The notes beneath the pieces were generated by a model that saw nothing but the letters and a program-made list of their open reading frames with translations, was not told where the DNA came from and ran no database searches. Of a DNA stretch of 37,529 bases, positions 1-8,236 are shown in pieces; the stretch's first letter is position 1; every line of letters begins with the position of its first letter. The position numbers were made by a program, and so were the translations under genes. Source of the stretch: Candidatus Melainabacteria bacterium (GTDB taxonomy: Bacteria; Cyanobacteriota; Vampirovibrionia; Obscuribacterales; Obscuribacteraceae); NCBI GenBank assembly GCA_012965515.1, contig DTSE01000039.1:1-37529 (forward strand), read 5' to 3'.

Positions 1-590
1 GCCCTCAAGGCCAGGGCTCGATTACGGATTTGGAGTTCGATATGGTCATCAACCATGTGATGGCCCGTTTGCTTATGCCTGGACTGTGGCGTAACAGCGT
101 CTGCGGATTGATCCTCGATTGGAAATCACTGGCGCCCTATGCAGTCTTGGAGCCACTGGCTTGTGGAAGGCCGATAGTAGTGGAAGAAGAGTGTTCCGAT
201 TTGGGCTTCCTCTCCAGCAAAGAGTTTATGCATCAGCCAGGAGACTTTAGTGTCGATGCGGTGGCAACGAAACTGATTGAGTTGCTCAAAGACGACGGAT
301 TGAATAAGAAACTCGGAACTGAAGCCCGCCAATACATACTGGCAAACCACTGCCGTAAAGCGAATGCAGACAAGGTAATCAAAGCTTACGAAGAATCAAT
401 TGAAGGGTTCAAACTTAGTCATCGAAAAGAAAAGATCGAACGCATGCAGAAAACGCTTGATCAGTGCCGATCAATCTCAGCAGGTTTAGATCAGTGGCTC
501 TACGACCTGCTTTTCGTTCGCTCTTTCAGATTCCGCGTTTCGCACTGGCTGAAAAAATTCCGCAAGAACGAAGTGCCTACGAGAAAGTAA
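1..590 (+). CDS. GT4-like glycosyltransferase, C-terminal part (5' truncated by window edge)
   Basis: The reading frame is open from base 3 with no stop upstream, so the gene starts outside the window and only about 196 codons are seen. A motif near the first third, APYAVLEPLACGRPIV, matches the donor-binding loop of GT-B family 4 enzymes (usually E-x7-E followed by A-x-x-CG-x-P-V). Its second Glu is present, but the position eight residues earlier is Ser instead of Glu. Basic and acidic helices follow, ending in a tail with LYDLLF and FRVSHW that also occurs in the shortened GT at 7381-8217. The likely role is sugar transfer from a nucleotide sugar to a growing glycan at the cytoplasmic membrane face, with the tail perhaps as membrane contact. 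The donor and acceptor cannot be read. It converges on the next gene with a 16-base gap. Confidence 0.75.
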   Translation, partial: PQGQGSITDLEFDMVINHVMARLLMPGLWRNSVCGLILDWKSLAPYAVLEPLACGRPIVVEEECSDLGFLSSKEFMHQPGDFSVDAVATKLIELLKDDGLNKKLGTEARQYILANHCRKANADKVIKAYEESIEGFKLSHRKEKIERMQKTLDQCRSISAGLDQWLYDLLFVRSFRFRVSHWLKKFRKNEVPTRK

Positions 591-593
591 GAG

Positions 594-608
594 AGTCGAA
601 ATTCGACT
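594..608. terminator. Short inverted repeat between convergent genes
   Basis: AGTCGAA-A-TTCGACT is a 7-base inverted repeat with a single central base. It lies in the 16-base gap between two convergent genes and overlaps the stop codon of the minus-strand gene. It could fold as a 5-bp stem with a 5-base loop on either strand. No run of T follows on either side, so termination is only a possibility. Confidence 0.25.
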
Positions 609-2313
609 ATTTCTGCCGGTAGAGCATAATCTCGCTGCCGTCCGGCACTTTCTTGACTGCAATCAGTTCGAATTTGCCGGACTCTTTGACGAACTTGAGA
701 ATATCGGCATTTGCTTTCTCCGATTCAGGATTAAGCAAACGCAATCCCGCATATCCGGACTTGAGCAAATACCACTGATAGTACAAAGTCGACTCGGGAC
801 TGTATGTCACCGTGTCACCAAGCACAGTCCAGGTGCGCGAACTGGTCGGCCGGACCGGACTTCCCATCGCTTTTCCTTGCAACGTAAAAGTGTGCGGATT
901 GTACTCGACATGATTGGCCATGACGTTCAACCACACAGGTTGATTCGGATCGCGTTTACCGATGATCTCCAAAGCCCACTGGTGCCCCCAGTCTTGAAAA
1001 GGCACAGGATTCGCTTTGCCCTTATCGACAGTGCCCATTGAGCTGGCTTTGGCGTGCAGCGCATCTGATAAATCGACCATGAACGATGGCTGACTAAAAG
1101 GATAGGGAAAGAAGCACAGTGAGAAATATTGCAGAACGCCCAGGGCTAACATGCTGCATACGACAATCTTAGGCAGTTGAGCAAACGGCTTGAATTTCAT
1201 ATCCCAGAGGCGCTGGAAAAAAGCACCCGTGTAAATCGCCGGTACGATCAAAGCTCCTGCAATGTAGCGATGATGCGGGTATTGCCAGGGCAAAAGGCTG
1301 ATCATGACGACACCGCCGGCTGTAAGCAGAATAGGCAACAAACGCAGGTGTAGCGTTTTTCCAAGAAAAACAAATGATGCGGCAGCAAAGGACAGAAGCA
1401 GCGGAGTAAGCATCTGCGGCAAGGCAAATGAATAGTAGCGAATACCTCGTTGAAGCGCTTGAGGAACGGTGATTACACCCTCAGTGGAAGTGATTACCTT
1501 CTTATTGGTCTCCGCAAATTCTGAGATGAATCCGTAGCTTGCCACTGCCCACGGCACCATCAAGAGGCCCGCGATCGCCGCCATGCTGACGAGTTGGACA
1601 GCTTGCAGCTTCCATCCGGGCGGCTTGCGTATTAGCACTGACAGAAAGTAATAAATTCCAGGACCGGCAAGAAATGCACCGGCAACTTGCTTGGTGGCTA
1701 GAACCAGCGTCAATGCAAGGCTGCAGACAGCCGTTCTTTTCCAGTCGGGTTTCTTGTTCCACCAGACCAGTGAGAGAACGCCTAGCGAAATCATTGCCGC
1801 GACCTGGAAGTCGAGCAAATATGTGTGGCTGAGAAATATGAGTTCGCTGTAGAGGTTGACCGTCACAGCCGCAACAATTGCCGCCAGCCGACGCCCCGTC
1901 AATATCATCGCTGTCGCGAAAACAGACATGGTCAAGACAAAGTCATAGATCGAAAGAGAAAGACAATCGACAAAATGCGCCGGTCCCAGGATCAATTTGA
2001 GAAATCCGTTGAAAGCGTAAACAGCCGGCGGATAGAAATTATTGACGGTAAGGAGCTTCTTGTACCACCAGAGTTTGAGGATGTGCGGGTGGCTGAAAAG
2101 GTCGGTGTATTTGAACGCACAAAGTATGTGACCGGCTTCATCCATGGAAGGCTGGCGATTGTCCAGCATGTACCAATAGAAAAGCAGGCCGGAAAACAGC
2201 AGGGAAATTCCCAGAGCCCAAGCTAAAGAAAGGCGGAAAGAGCGCTTTTCATTATCCGGTTCCGGCAAAGCATGATCCGGTTTGTTTGGAGAATCGTCGG
2301 CGATACTTTGCAC
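607..2313 (-). CDS. GT-C (PMT/ArnT-like) membrane glycosyltransferase
   Basis: This is a 568-residue polytopic membrane protein. A short cytoplasmic N-terminus is followed by a first membrane helix at about 29-49 and then MDEAGH, with Asp58-Glu59 in the first extracytoplasmic loop. That Asp-Glu position is the hallmark of GT-C enzymes of the PMT/ArnT type, which transfer sugars from polyprenyl-phosphate donors on the periplasmic side. Ten or so further hydrophobic segments follow, then a C-terminal soluble part of about 150 residues. The start is GTG; no in-frame ATG precedes the first helix and I see no clear ribosome-binding site. It is divergent from the next gene. Donor sugar and acceptor are unknown; a role in modifying the exported polysaccharide or a lipid is inferred from context. 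Confidence 0.75.
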   Translation of the reverse strand: MQSIADDSPNKPDHALPEPDNEKRSFRLSLAWALGISLLFSGLLFYWYMLDNRQPSMDEAGHILCAFKYTDLFSHPHILKLWWYKKLLTVNNFYPPAVYAFNGFLKLILGPAHFVDCLSLSIYDFVLTMSVFATAMILTGRRLAAIVAAVTVNLYSELIFLSHTYLLDFQVAAMISLGVLSLVWWNKKPDWKRTAVCSLALTLVLATKQVAGAFLAGPGIYYFLSVLIRKPPGWKLQAVQLVSMAAIAGLLMVPWAVASYGFISEFAETNKKVITSTEGVITVPQALQRGIRYYSFALPQMLTPLLLSFAAASFVFLGKTLHLRLLPILLTAGGVVMISLLPWQYPHHRYIAGALIVPAIYTGAFFQRLWDMKFKPFAQLPKIVVCSMLALGVLQYFSLCFFPYPFSQPSFMVDLSDALHAKASSMGTVDKGKANPVPFQDWGHQWALEIIGKRDPNQPVWLNVMANHVEYNPHTFTLQGKAMGSPVRPTSSRTWTVLGDTVTYSPESTLYYQWYLLKSGYAGLRLLNPESEKANADILKFVKESGKFELIAVKKVPDGSEIMLYRQK

Positions 2314-2575
2314 ACCGTTATCGAAAAATCGGGGAATCCATGGTTTCGGGTGGGTCGATTGAGACCCAGTTCAATTCTAGCTGGTACGGTGTTATGGCGC
2401 CGTTTTCAATGCGTTAACTCGAAGATATGCCTTTGGAAAACCAACTCCCATACCAGAGCGAGCCTACTTGCAATAGAAAAATTTAACATGCAAAGCTGCG
2501 TATATGTCGGCTGGTCGGGTTCTCAAGCCGTGAGAGCTGATCGCGATACAATTGTTCGGCTTACGAAATGGGGCA
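2314..2575. other. Divergent intergenic region, no gene seen
   Basis: This region separates two divergently oriented membrane glycosyltransferase genes and should hold both promoters. The only -10-like hexamer near the plus-strand gene is TACAAT at 2547-2552, without a convincing -35. No RNA gene or small ORF is supported here. Confidence 0.4.
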
Positions 2576-4975
2576 ATGAACAATACCTTAGAAACAGAAA
2601 GCACGAGTCAAAGCCAACCACGTCGGGCCGCTTTACTCAGATCTGTGCCTGCCGGCATATACATTGACTTGCTTTTGATTTTGCTGTGCGTGCTTGTGGC
2701 TTTCGGTCGCACCATCACCAGCTATTTTCTTGCCGACGATTTTGGCGAGATTCGCTACTTGCATCGCATCTGCACTGCAGAGCCAAATCTTTTGCTGGCA
2801 AATTTCACCGGCAACTATATGCAAATTCCGGGAATGAGCGTGTATCGTCCGTTCCTTCTCATGTCTCTGCTCATTGATTTCATTATCTGGAAAGCGAATG
2901 CGGCGGGGTTTTATACAACCAACCTGCTTTTCTATTTCTTCGATGCCGCACTGCTTTACTTGATTGTTTTGCAGCTTGCATCCAGCAAAAGTCAACTAAG
3001 AAACAGATTGACGGCGCTGACGGCGGCAACCCTCTTCGCATTGAGTCCGCTTCATTGTGAAAGCGTGTCCTGGGTTCTCGGTCGCGTCGATATCGTCAGC
3101 GCATTCTTCTACGAAGTTTCTTTCCTGGCTATCCTCTACTCGAGGCAAGTGCAATCTCGCATCCTTACAGGCATTGCAATAGCAGCGTTTATATCGGGGC
3201 TATTGGTAAAGGAAATGGCGATTGGGATACCGGTCATTGCCTTCCTGGTCGGCTGGCTCTATACGCCTGGGGAGACGCGCGATGGCTTCTTCAATTCATT
3301 GAAGCGTGGCTTTGTTTTTTCCTCGCCCTATCTGGCTGCAACCGTCGTCTACTTCGGCGTTCGTTTCCTCTGCCTGGGCACCCTGGTTGGCGGCTATGTC
3401 GCAGGATTTGGAGCCAGTCAGGAGCAGAACGCAATTGCTAGATGGCTGGACAAGGATACGCTTGAAAGAATTGCTTTTCCGCTTGTTCAGGGGCATTTTC
3501 AATCGGCGCACTGGCTCTCGAGTCTCCTTCTAATTCTCTATTGCCTGCTCTTCTGTAATTTCGCCGTTCGACTCTTAGCTCGACAGGTGCCGCTAAAGCT
3601 CCTCATTTTCCTGAGCGGTTGGTTCGTTACAACGCTTCTGCCTATCTACAAACTGTGGGGGATTGGATACAACCTGGAAGGCGCTCGTTTTCTCTTCTTC
3701 TTCACAATGCCGCTAAGCACTCTGCTTGCGGCTGGGCTATTTCAGAACGAAGACGAAGAAGGAAAAGTCTTGGATCGCTCTCTCTTTGCAGTATCGTGTG
3801 TGGTGGCAGTTTTCTTGTCGGCAATTTTAGGATATGTCGCCACAAAGACAGACCTAATCTGGGTTAACGCCGGTAAGGAAGTAAAAGCAACAGCTCAGTC
3901 CGCACAAGCGATTCTCAACTCCGATAGCAAGAATCCGGTCATTTTTCTCGGTATCCCCAAAGAATCAAAAGGCACGCACATGATTTTGAACGGCGACACG
4001 TTCAAAGCCTCGGTGTCCAAGCCATTTACGCAGGTTGAGCCAAAGAGAGCGTTTGCGACTTTCGATCCTGTGATGTATTCGCCTGAATACAAAATGAATC
4101 CTCAGCGGCTAAAACAAATGGCTTCAGGCGGCGCAGAAACTTATGTCTGGTCGAGCGAAAAGCGCCGGTTCAACCAAGTTCAATACGCGGGAGCAAAGGC
4201 GCCTGCAACTCAAATCAATCCTGGCAATGGAATGCTGGGACTGAAGACCGGAGGAAAGCCGGGATTTACAGCGCTTTCTAACCAGGGTTTGGTTTTTGAA
4301 AAAAATGACGGAACTCAAGGCATTCAAATGTCGCAACTGAATTTGAACCCGCTGGCAGCTGACTTTGCAGTGATCGAATTGAAAGTTGACAGTGCTGGCG
4401 ATGAAAAACGAATTGAAGCATGCGTCGGCGGGTCTGGAGAAACTGCGAAGAACCTCACTACGATAGCTTTGCCTGAAACCGGAAGGGGGCAATTCCAAAA
4501 GGTTTATGTACCGCTCTCAAGCAACTGGAAATGGTTTGAAAAACCTACTGTTGACGAACTTTTTTTGACAATGCCTGCAGGCAATTCCGTGGTCAAATCT
4601 GTCGCCTTAGTAGAACAAAGGAAGTGTTCCCCACAGATTACAGTCGACGGCGTCACAGCCAACGAAAACGGCACCTATTGGGTGGTTGCGCAAGACAAAC
4701 CACAAATCAAGGTGGATGCTCAGTCAATGGAAAGCGTTGCCAGCCTCGTAGTTGAGATCGGGAAAGCAAACTATTTCTTCGACAATTTCAAAGACAACCA
4801 GAGTGCCGTTGCAGTGGATAAGAAGCTGCCAATTGCCGGAGCCAAGCTGGAGCGCACCTTGAACCGTTCCGATTTTGCCGGAGCCGGTTTCTTCCAAATC
4901 AGAGTTGTGGCGCTCGACAAGAACGGTCTGCAAGTGGGCGCGCCATCTGCATGCGTCACCTTCCAAGTGCACTAA
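2576..4975 (+). CDS. Large GT-C type membrane protein with extracytoplasmic C-terminal domain
   Basis: I prefer the ATG at 2576 (799 residues) over an upstream TTG at 2552, because the ATG follows GGGG and lies closer to the first membrane helix. After that helix comes FLADDFGEIRYL, with an Asp-Asp pair in the first outer loop, as in GT-C glycosyltransferases. Further on, ESVSWVLGRVDIVSAFF resembles the conserved V-x-W-x-x-GR-x-D motif of the TMTC-like PMT relatives. About eleven hydrophobic segments occupy the first 420 residues. The last 370 residues are soluble and rich in short beta-like stretches, probably outside the membrane. The likely role is lipid-phosphate-sugar dependent glycosyl transfer in the periplasm. 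The C-terminal domain is unrecognised and may bind glycan. The gene converges on the exporter ATPase with a 20-base gap. Confidence 0.72.
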   Translation: MNNTLETESTSQSQPRRAALLRSVPAGIYIDLLLILLCVLVAFGRTITSYFLADDFGEIRYLHRICTAEPNLLLANFTGNYMQIPGMSVYRPFLLMSLLIDFIIWKANAAGFYTTNLLFYFFDAALLYLIVLQLASSKSQLRNRLTALTAATLFALSPLHCESVSWVLGRVDIVSAFFYEVSFLAILYSRQVQSRILTGIAIAAFISGLLVKEMAIGIPVIAFLVGWLYTPGETRDGFFNSLKRGFVFSSPYLAATVVYFGVRFLCLGTLVGGYVAGFGASQEQNAIARWLDKDTLERIAFPLVQGHFQSAHWLSSLLLILYCLLFCNFAVRLLARQVPLKLLIFLSGWFVTTLLPIYKLWGIGYNLEGARFLFFFTMPLSTLLAAGLFQNEDEEGKVLDRSLFAVSCVVAVFLSAILGYVATKTDLIWVNAGKEVKATAQSAQAILNSDSKNPVIFLGIPKESKGTHMILNGDTFKASVSKPFTQVEPKRAFATFDPVMYSPEYKMNPQRLKQMASGGAETYVWSSEKRRFNQVQYAGAKAPATQINPGNGMLGLKTGGKPGFTALSNQGLVFEKNDGTQGIQMSQLNLNPLAADFAVIELKVDSAGDEKRIEACVGGSGETAKNLTTIALPETGRGQFQKVYVPLSSNWKWFEKPTVDELFLTMPAGNSVVKSVALVEQRKCSPQITVDGVTANENGTYWVVAQDKPQIKVDAQSMESVASLVVEIGKANYFFDNFKDNQSAVAVDKKLPIAGAKLERTLNRSDFAGAGFFQIRVVALDKNGLQVGAPSACVTFQVH

Positions 4976-4995
4976 GTCTGAGTGAACTGTTTCGA

Positions 4996-5769
4996 CTACT
5001 GAGCGGCTACAAAAACTTTCTTTGCCACCACACCATGCTCGGACATGAGCTCTTCGTAGGCAGGTACAACCTCTTCAGACGGTCCTTTCATAATCATCTG
5101 ACCGCCATTCAAAAGCACGGCATTCTGGCAATATTTATAGACCATATTCGGCTCGTGAGTGACGAACATAAGCGTGGTGCCTTTGCTTCTCAACTCGCGA
5201 ATTTTATCTAAACACTTGAGTTGAAAACGTCTGTCTCCGACAGCCATCGCTTCGTCTACAACAAGAATTTCCGGATCGACATTGATCATCGAAGCGAATG
5301 CCAATCTAACGACCATACCGGAAGAATAAGTACGAATCGGTTGGTCGAAGAAATCTCCAACCTCTGCAAATTCGGCAATCTCATCAAGACGGCGGTGAAT
5401 TTCTTTCTCCGGTATGCCGAGAATTATGCCGTTCAAAATCACGTTCTCGCGCCCAGTGTAGTCAGGTTGAAACCCTGAGCCCAGCTCCAGAATAGAGGTG
5501 ATTCTGCCTTTTGCGGCCACGCGCCCTTTAGATGGTTGAAGAACACCAGCTACGATTTGCAGCAAGGTCGATTTTCCTGAGCCGTTTGGACCAAGCAGCG
5601 CTACAGAGTCGCCTCTCTCCACGTTGAACGAGATATCGCGCAACGCCCAGAACTCTCTGTGATAAGAGCGCCGATTGCGCATGAGCAGTTCTTTCAAACG
5701 ATCGGTAGGTCGATCGTAGATGTTGTATTTCTTCGAGATGTTCGCCAGTTGAATTGAATACATAGACAT
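4996..5769 (-). CDS. wzt: Polysaccharide ABC exporter ATPase (Wzt/KpsT type)
   Basis: This is the nucleotide-binding subunit that powers export of a lipid-linked polysaccharide across the inner membrane. Visible motifs, numbered from the GTG one codon upstream (258 residues), are Walker A GPNGSGKS (61-68), signature YSSGM (149-153), Walker B ILVVDE (169-174) and the switch His in VTHE (about 206). GSGFQPDYTGREN matches the Q-loop region of this exporter subfamily. The protein ends soon after the ATPase fold, so it lacks the roughly 150-residue carbohydrate-binding domain of long Wzt proteins (O8/O9a type). It resembles the short type that does not read a chain-end cap. The preferred ATG at 5769 shares one base with the permease stop codon (TGATG), which indicates translational coupling. 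A GTG one codon earlier is an alternative. Confidence 0.92.
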   Translation of the reverse strand: MSMYSIQLANISKKYNIYDRPTDRLKELLMRNRRSYHREFWALRDISFNVERGDSVALLGPNGSGKSTLLQIVAGVLQPSKGRVAAKGRITSILELGSGFQPDYTGRENVILNGIILGIPEKEIHRRLDEIAEFAEVGDFFDQPIRTYSSGMVVRLAFASMINVDPEILVVDEAMAVGDRRFQLKCLDKIRELRSKGTTLMFVTHEPNMVYKYCQNAVLLNGGQMIMKGPSEEVVPAYEELMSEHGVVAKKVFVAAQ

Positions 5770-6638
5770 CACATCACGTCAGCGAAGGACCTTTTGGTCT
5801 TCACAAAGAAGTAGTACCCAGAGAAGAAGAATGCAACGGCAATAGCCGTGTAGAACGTGTACATGGCAAAGTCAGGAGCTCTACCTTCCAGAATCACGCG
5901 CCTGTAGTCGGTGACAATACCGGCGACAGGGTTTATCCAGATGAGGAATTTCAGATTCTCAGGCAACGCGCTGGCGGGATAAACAATCGGAGTCATATAC
6001 ATCCAAGCCGACAGCCCTAGCGTGATCAGGTGACGCATATCGCGTACATAGACGCCAAGGCTGGCAAGCAGCCAGCACAGACCTGTAGTGAAGAGTAATT
6101 GTGACAAGGCAATCACTGGAATGAATAGCAATGATTGATGAACTGCGCCCTGATAGACAATGGCGCAAGCAATTAAAATCAGCATTCCGCCCACTTGAGT
6201 GGCTGCAGAAGACAGTGCCACCACAATCGGTAGCACTTCCAAAGGAAAGACAACGCGTTTTACCAGATTCGGCACTTCCAAAATGCAAGTGGTAGAGCGA
6301 GCGATGGATTCCGAGATAGCGCCCCAGGCTAGCAAGCCGCTCATCAGATAGAGCGCAAAGTTACTGGTTGAAGCATCGGTGCCAAAACGCACTTTCAAAA
6401 TAACGCAGAAGACGAACGTGTATAAAAGCAGATGCCCGACAGGATGGATAAGCGGCCACAGAGCGCCCAACAGGGAGCCACGATACCGCCCTTTGAAGTC
6501 ACGCGACACCATCATGCGGACAAGAGTTCGGTGATTCCACAAAGAAGTGATCGGCTCGACAGAGTCCTTCACAGGCTCTGCTTCGAACAATATTTCTTCC
6601 CGACTGATTGCCGGTGCTTCTTCTAGTGCTACGGTCAT
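5769..6638 (-). CDS. wzm: Polysaccharide ABC exporter permease (Wzm type, ABC-2)
   Basis: This is the membrane subunit of the polysaccharide exporter, partner of the overlapping ATPase gene. At 289 residues it has the usual family length. About 45 cytoplasmic residues precede the conserved amphipathic entry SRDFKGRYRGSLLGALWPLI, which is typical of ABC-2 polysaccharide and teichoic-acid permeases. Six hydrophobic segments follow, with YMTPIVYPASALPE and the NPVAGIVTDYR region near the fifth to sixth segments, also family hallmarks. The ATG is preceded by AGGA at close spacing. The substrate cannot be read. Given the surrounding genes, a polyprenyl-linked glycan is the probable cargo. The lipoprotein gene upstream is separated by 123 bases, so the pair may have its own promoter. 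Confidence 0.92.
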   Translation of the reverse strand: MTVALEEAPAISREEILFEAEPVKDSVEPITSLWNHRTLVRMMVSRDFKGRYRGSLLGALWPLIHPVGHLLLYTFVFCVILKVRFGTDASTSNFALYLMSGLLAWGAISESIARSTTCILEVPNLVKRVVFPLEVLPIVVALSSAATQVGGMLILIACAIVYQGAVHQSLLFIPVIALSQLLFTTGLCWLLASLGVYVRDMRHLITLGLSAWMYMTPIVYPASALPENLKFLIWINPVAGIVTDYRRVILEGRAPDFAMYTFYTAIAVAFFFSGYYFFVKTKRSFADVM

Positions 6639-6761
6639 GAATCCTGACGCATTACTTCTGGACAGCCTATTTCGAGATTACAAGATGTTAGCACGAAGCA
6701 ATTTCGCAAGGACGAAACACATCTTATCCACGGGGCATTTCGGGACTTCCTGAGGGTTGCT

Positions 6762-7367
6762 TTACTCAGTTTTAGCTTCCGTTTTTGTGCCATCCGATGG
6801 AGCTTCAGGTGACTTCGAGCCTCTCTGAAACTCTCCTTTTTTGTACAGAGCGTTAAGGGAAACAACCTTTACCTTGGTCGAGTCATTTTCCGAATAGATT
6901 AGTTCCGATTTAAGAAAATTCCCGTGAAGCCGCGTTTCGACCAGGGGATTTTTCTTATCCACCTGGACTTCAGGAGCATTCTTCACGGCTCCTTTCGCCG
7001 CACTTGCGGGCAGAAGGTTCTGCAATCTAGCCAGTGCGACTTCTTTGGATACGGGCTGGGTTTGATAGAAAACGTGCAGCGAAAGAGGAAACCCCTTTAA
7101 GTAGTCTAATGCGTATTGACCGCCATCCTTGTCGTAAGTGCGACTGAGGTATTGCACAACCGGCGGCGTAGCATTGGTATCCAACACAAACGTGAGACTT
7201 GCTGCTTTTGCAACTTCTTCCGGTACCCCGAACTTAATGTCCTCCAGGTTAATGACACCCTTGTAAGCTTTGATTGAGGAGGCACTGTCACTGGACACAC
7301 AGCCACTCAAGAGACTGGCAGCAATTACCGCTATGGCCGTTTGTCGCAGACGTGTGCATCTGATCAT
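6762..7367 (-). CDS. Putative lipoprotein, paralogue of the gene at 21635-22243
   Basis: I chose the ATG at 7367 because it places a clean signal peptide at the N-terminus: a basic start (IRCTRLRQ), a hydrophobic stretch and the lipobox LLSGC. It also leaves a 13-base gap after the upstream stop, with GAAGG ahead of it. An earlier start at 7406 would overlap the upstream gene and spoil the signal. The mature protein (about 180 residues) begins with AYKGVINLEDIKFGVPEE and carries YLSRTYDKDGGQY. Both blocks recur almost unchanged in the second lipoprotein of this window. The C-terminus is rich in Lys, Glu and Pro and probably disordered. I do not recognise a characterised family. Its place between a glycosyltransferase relative and the ABC exporter suggests an envelope role in glycan export or assembly, but that is inference. 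Confidence 0.75.
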   Translation of the reverse strand: MIRCTRLRQTAIAVIAASLLSGCVSSDSASSIKAYKGVINLEDIKFGVPEEVAKAASLTFVLDTNATPPVVQYLSRTYDKDGGQYALDYLKGFPLSLHVFYQTQPVSKEVALARLQNLLPASAAKGAVKNAPEVQVDKKNPLVETRLHGNFLKSELIYSENDSTKVKVVSLNALYKKGEFQRGSKSPEAPSDGTKTEAKTE

Positions 7368-7380
7368 GCTGGAATAACCT

Positions 7381-8217
7381 TCAACCCTTGTGTGAAAATC
7401 GCTCAACTAACTTCGCCGTGATTAAGTCTGGGTTGCGGCGCAGCTTTCCAAACCAGTGACCGATGCGGAATTTGTAAGAAACTCTAAATAGCAAGTCATA
7501 AAGCATACGATCGTACAAAGTAATCATGTCTTCGGTGCTTCGAATTAGTCTAAGAGCCCCGTGTCGATAAAGATGAGGCTTCTTAACACGCGAAAAATTA
7601 TCAATTGCATGAGCATAAATTGTCAGCGCAGCGGAGGCTATGTCTTCCGCCCTTTGAGCAGCATTTACTGTGACTTGCCGCTCAGTCACGTGTCGCATCT
7701 GTCGGATTAGGTCGGCTGCATTTGGGGAGGCACAACTAAACATGTCGACGCACGAATAGGCATAATCAGACGTAAGACTGCCGAAATGATCGTCAAAGTT
7801 CTTTTCCGTACTCAATTCTCCGGACTTCGATTCTATTGAACTGGCGCGCAAAACAGTTGGCGTTTCGCGCGAAAACGCTGTAAGTAGCGCCCCGCAAAGA
7901 GTCTGAGTTGCCTCCACCACGTCGAATGTTGCTCCGCATTCGGCAAATGCATGCCAAAAACCAAGCAATGATGCCGCTTTGACTACGGACTTGGGCATAG
8001 TTTGCCGAACCAATTTCAGTCGCTCGATTTTCGCTGATGGTACTGCAACAACCACCCGAATCTTTTCATTGCCAGTGTTACTCTCGTGCTCAGCGCAAAT
8101 GACTGTCACCTCGTGTCCTAGAAGATCGAGTCCTCGCGCCAGTTCCGTCATGTAAACGGACTCGGAGTCGCTGAGACTGCTTGCAGGATATTCTTTAGTA
8201 ATCAGGCAAATTCGCAT
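7381..8217 (-). CDS. Shortened GT4-like protein lacking the donor-binding domain
   Basis: The 278-residue product starts like a GT4 glycosyltransferase: MRICLITKEYPA, almost the same as the start of the full-length GT4 at 25204-26748. It follows an N-terminal Rossmann-like domain to about residue 172 (CASPNAADL aligns with the SPSLDLAQY region there). It then passes directly to the post-catalytic helices and the tail LYDLLFRVSYKFRIGHW, shared with the partial GT at 1-590. The second Rossmann domain, with the G-R-L-x-x-x-KG and E-x7-E donor-binding motifs, is absent. About 200 residues are missing and the frame is intact, so this looks like an in-frame internal deletion. It is probably inactive as a glycosyltransferase and may be a regulatory or scaffold subunit, or a decaying gene. 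It starts 19 bases after the upstream stop and is followed by the lipoprotein after 13. Confidence 0.72.
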   Translation of the reverse strand: MRICLITKEYPASSLSDSESVYMTELARGLDLLGHEVTVICAEHESNTGNEKIRVVVAVPSAKIERLKLVRQTMPKSVVKAASLLGFWHAFAECGATFDVVEATQTLCGALLTAFSRETPTVLRASSIESKSGELSTEKNFDDHFGSLTSDYAYSCVDMFSCASPNAADLIRQMRHVTERQVTVNAAQRAEDIASAALTIYAHAIDNFSRVKKPHLYRHGALRLIRSTEDMITLYDRMLYDLLFRVSYKFRIGHWFGKLRRNPDLITAKLVERFSHKG

Positions 8218-8236
8218 GGATTCAACTGCAAGCAGG

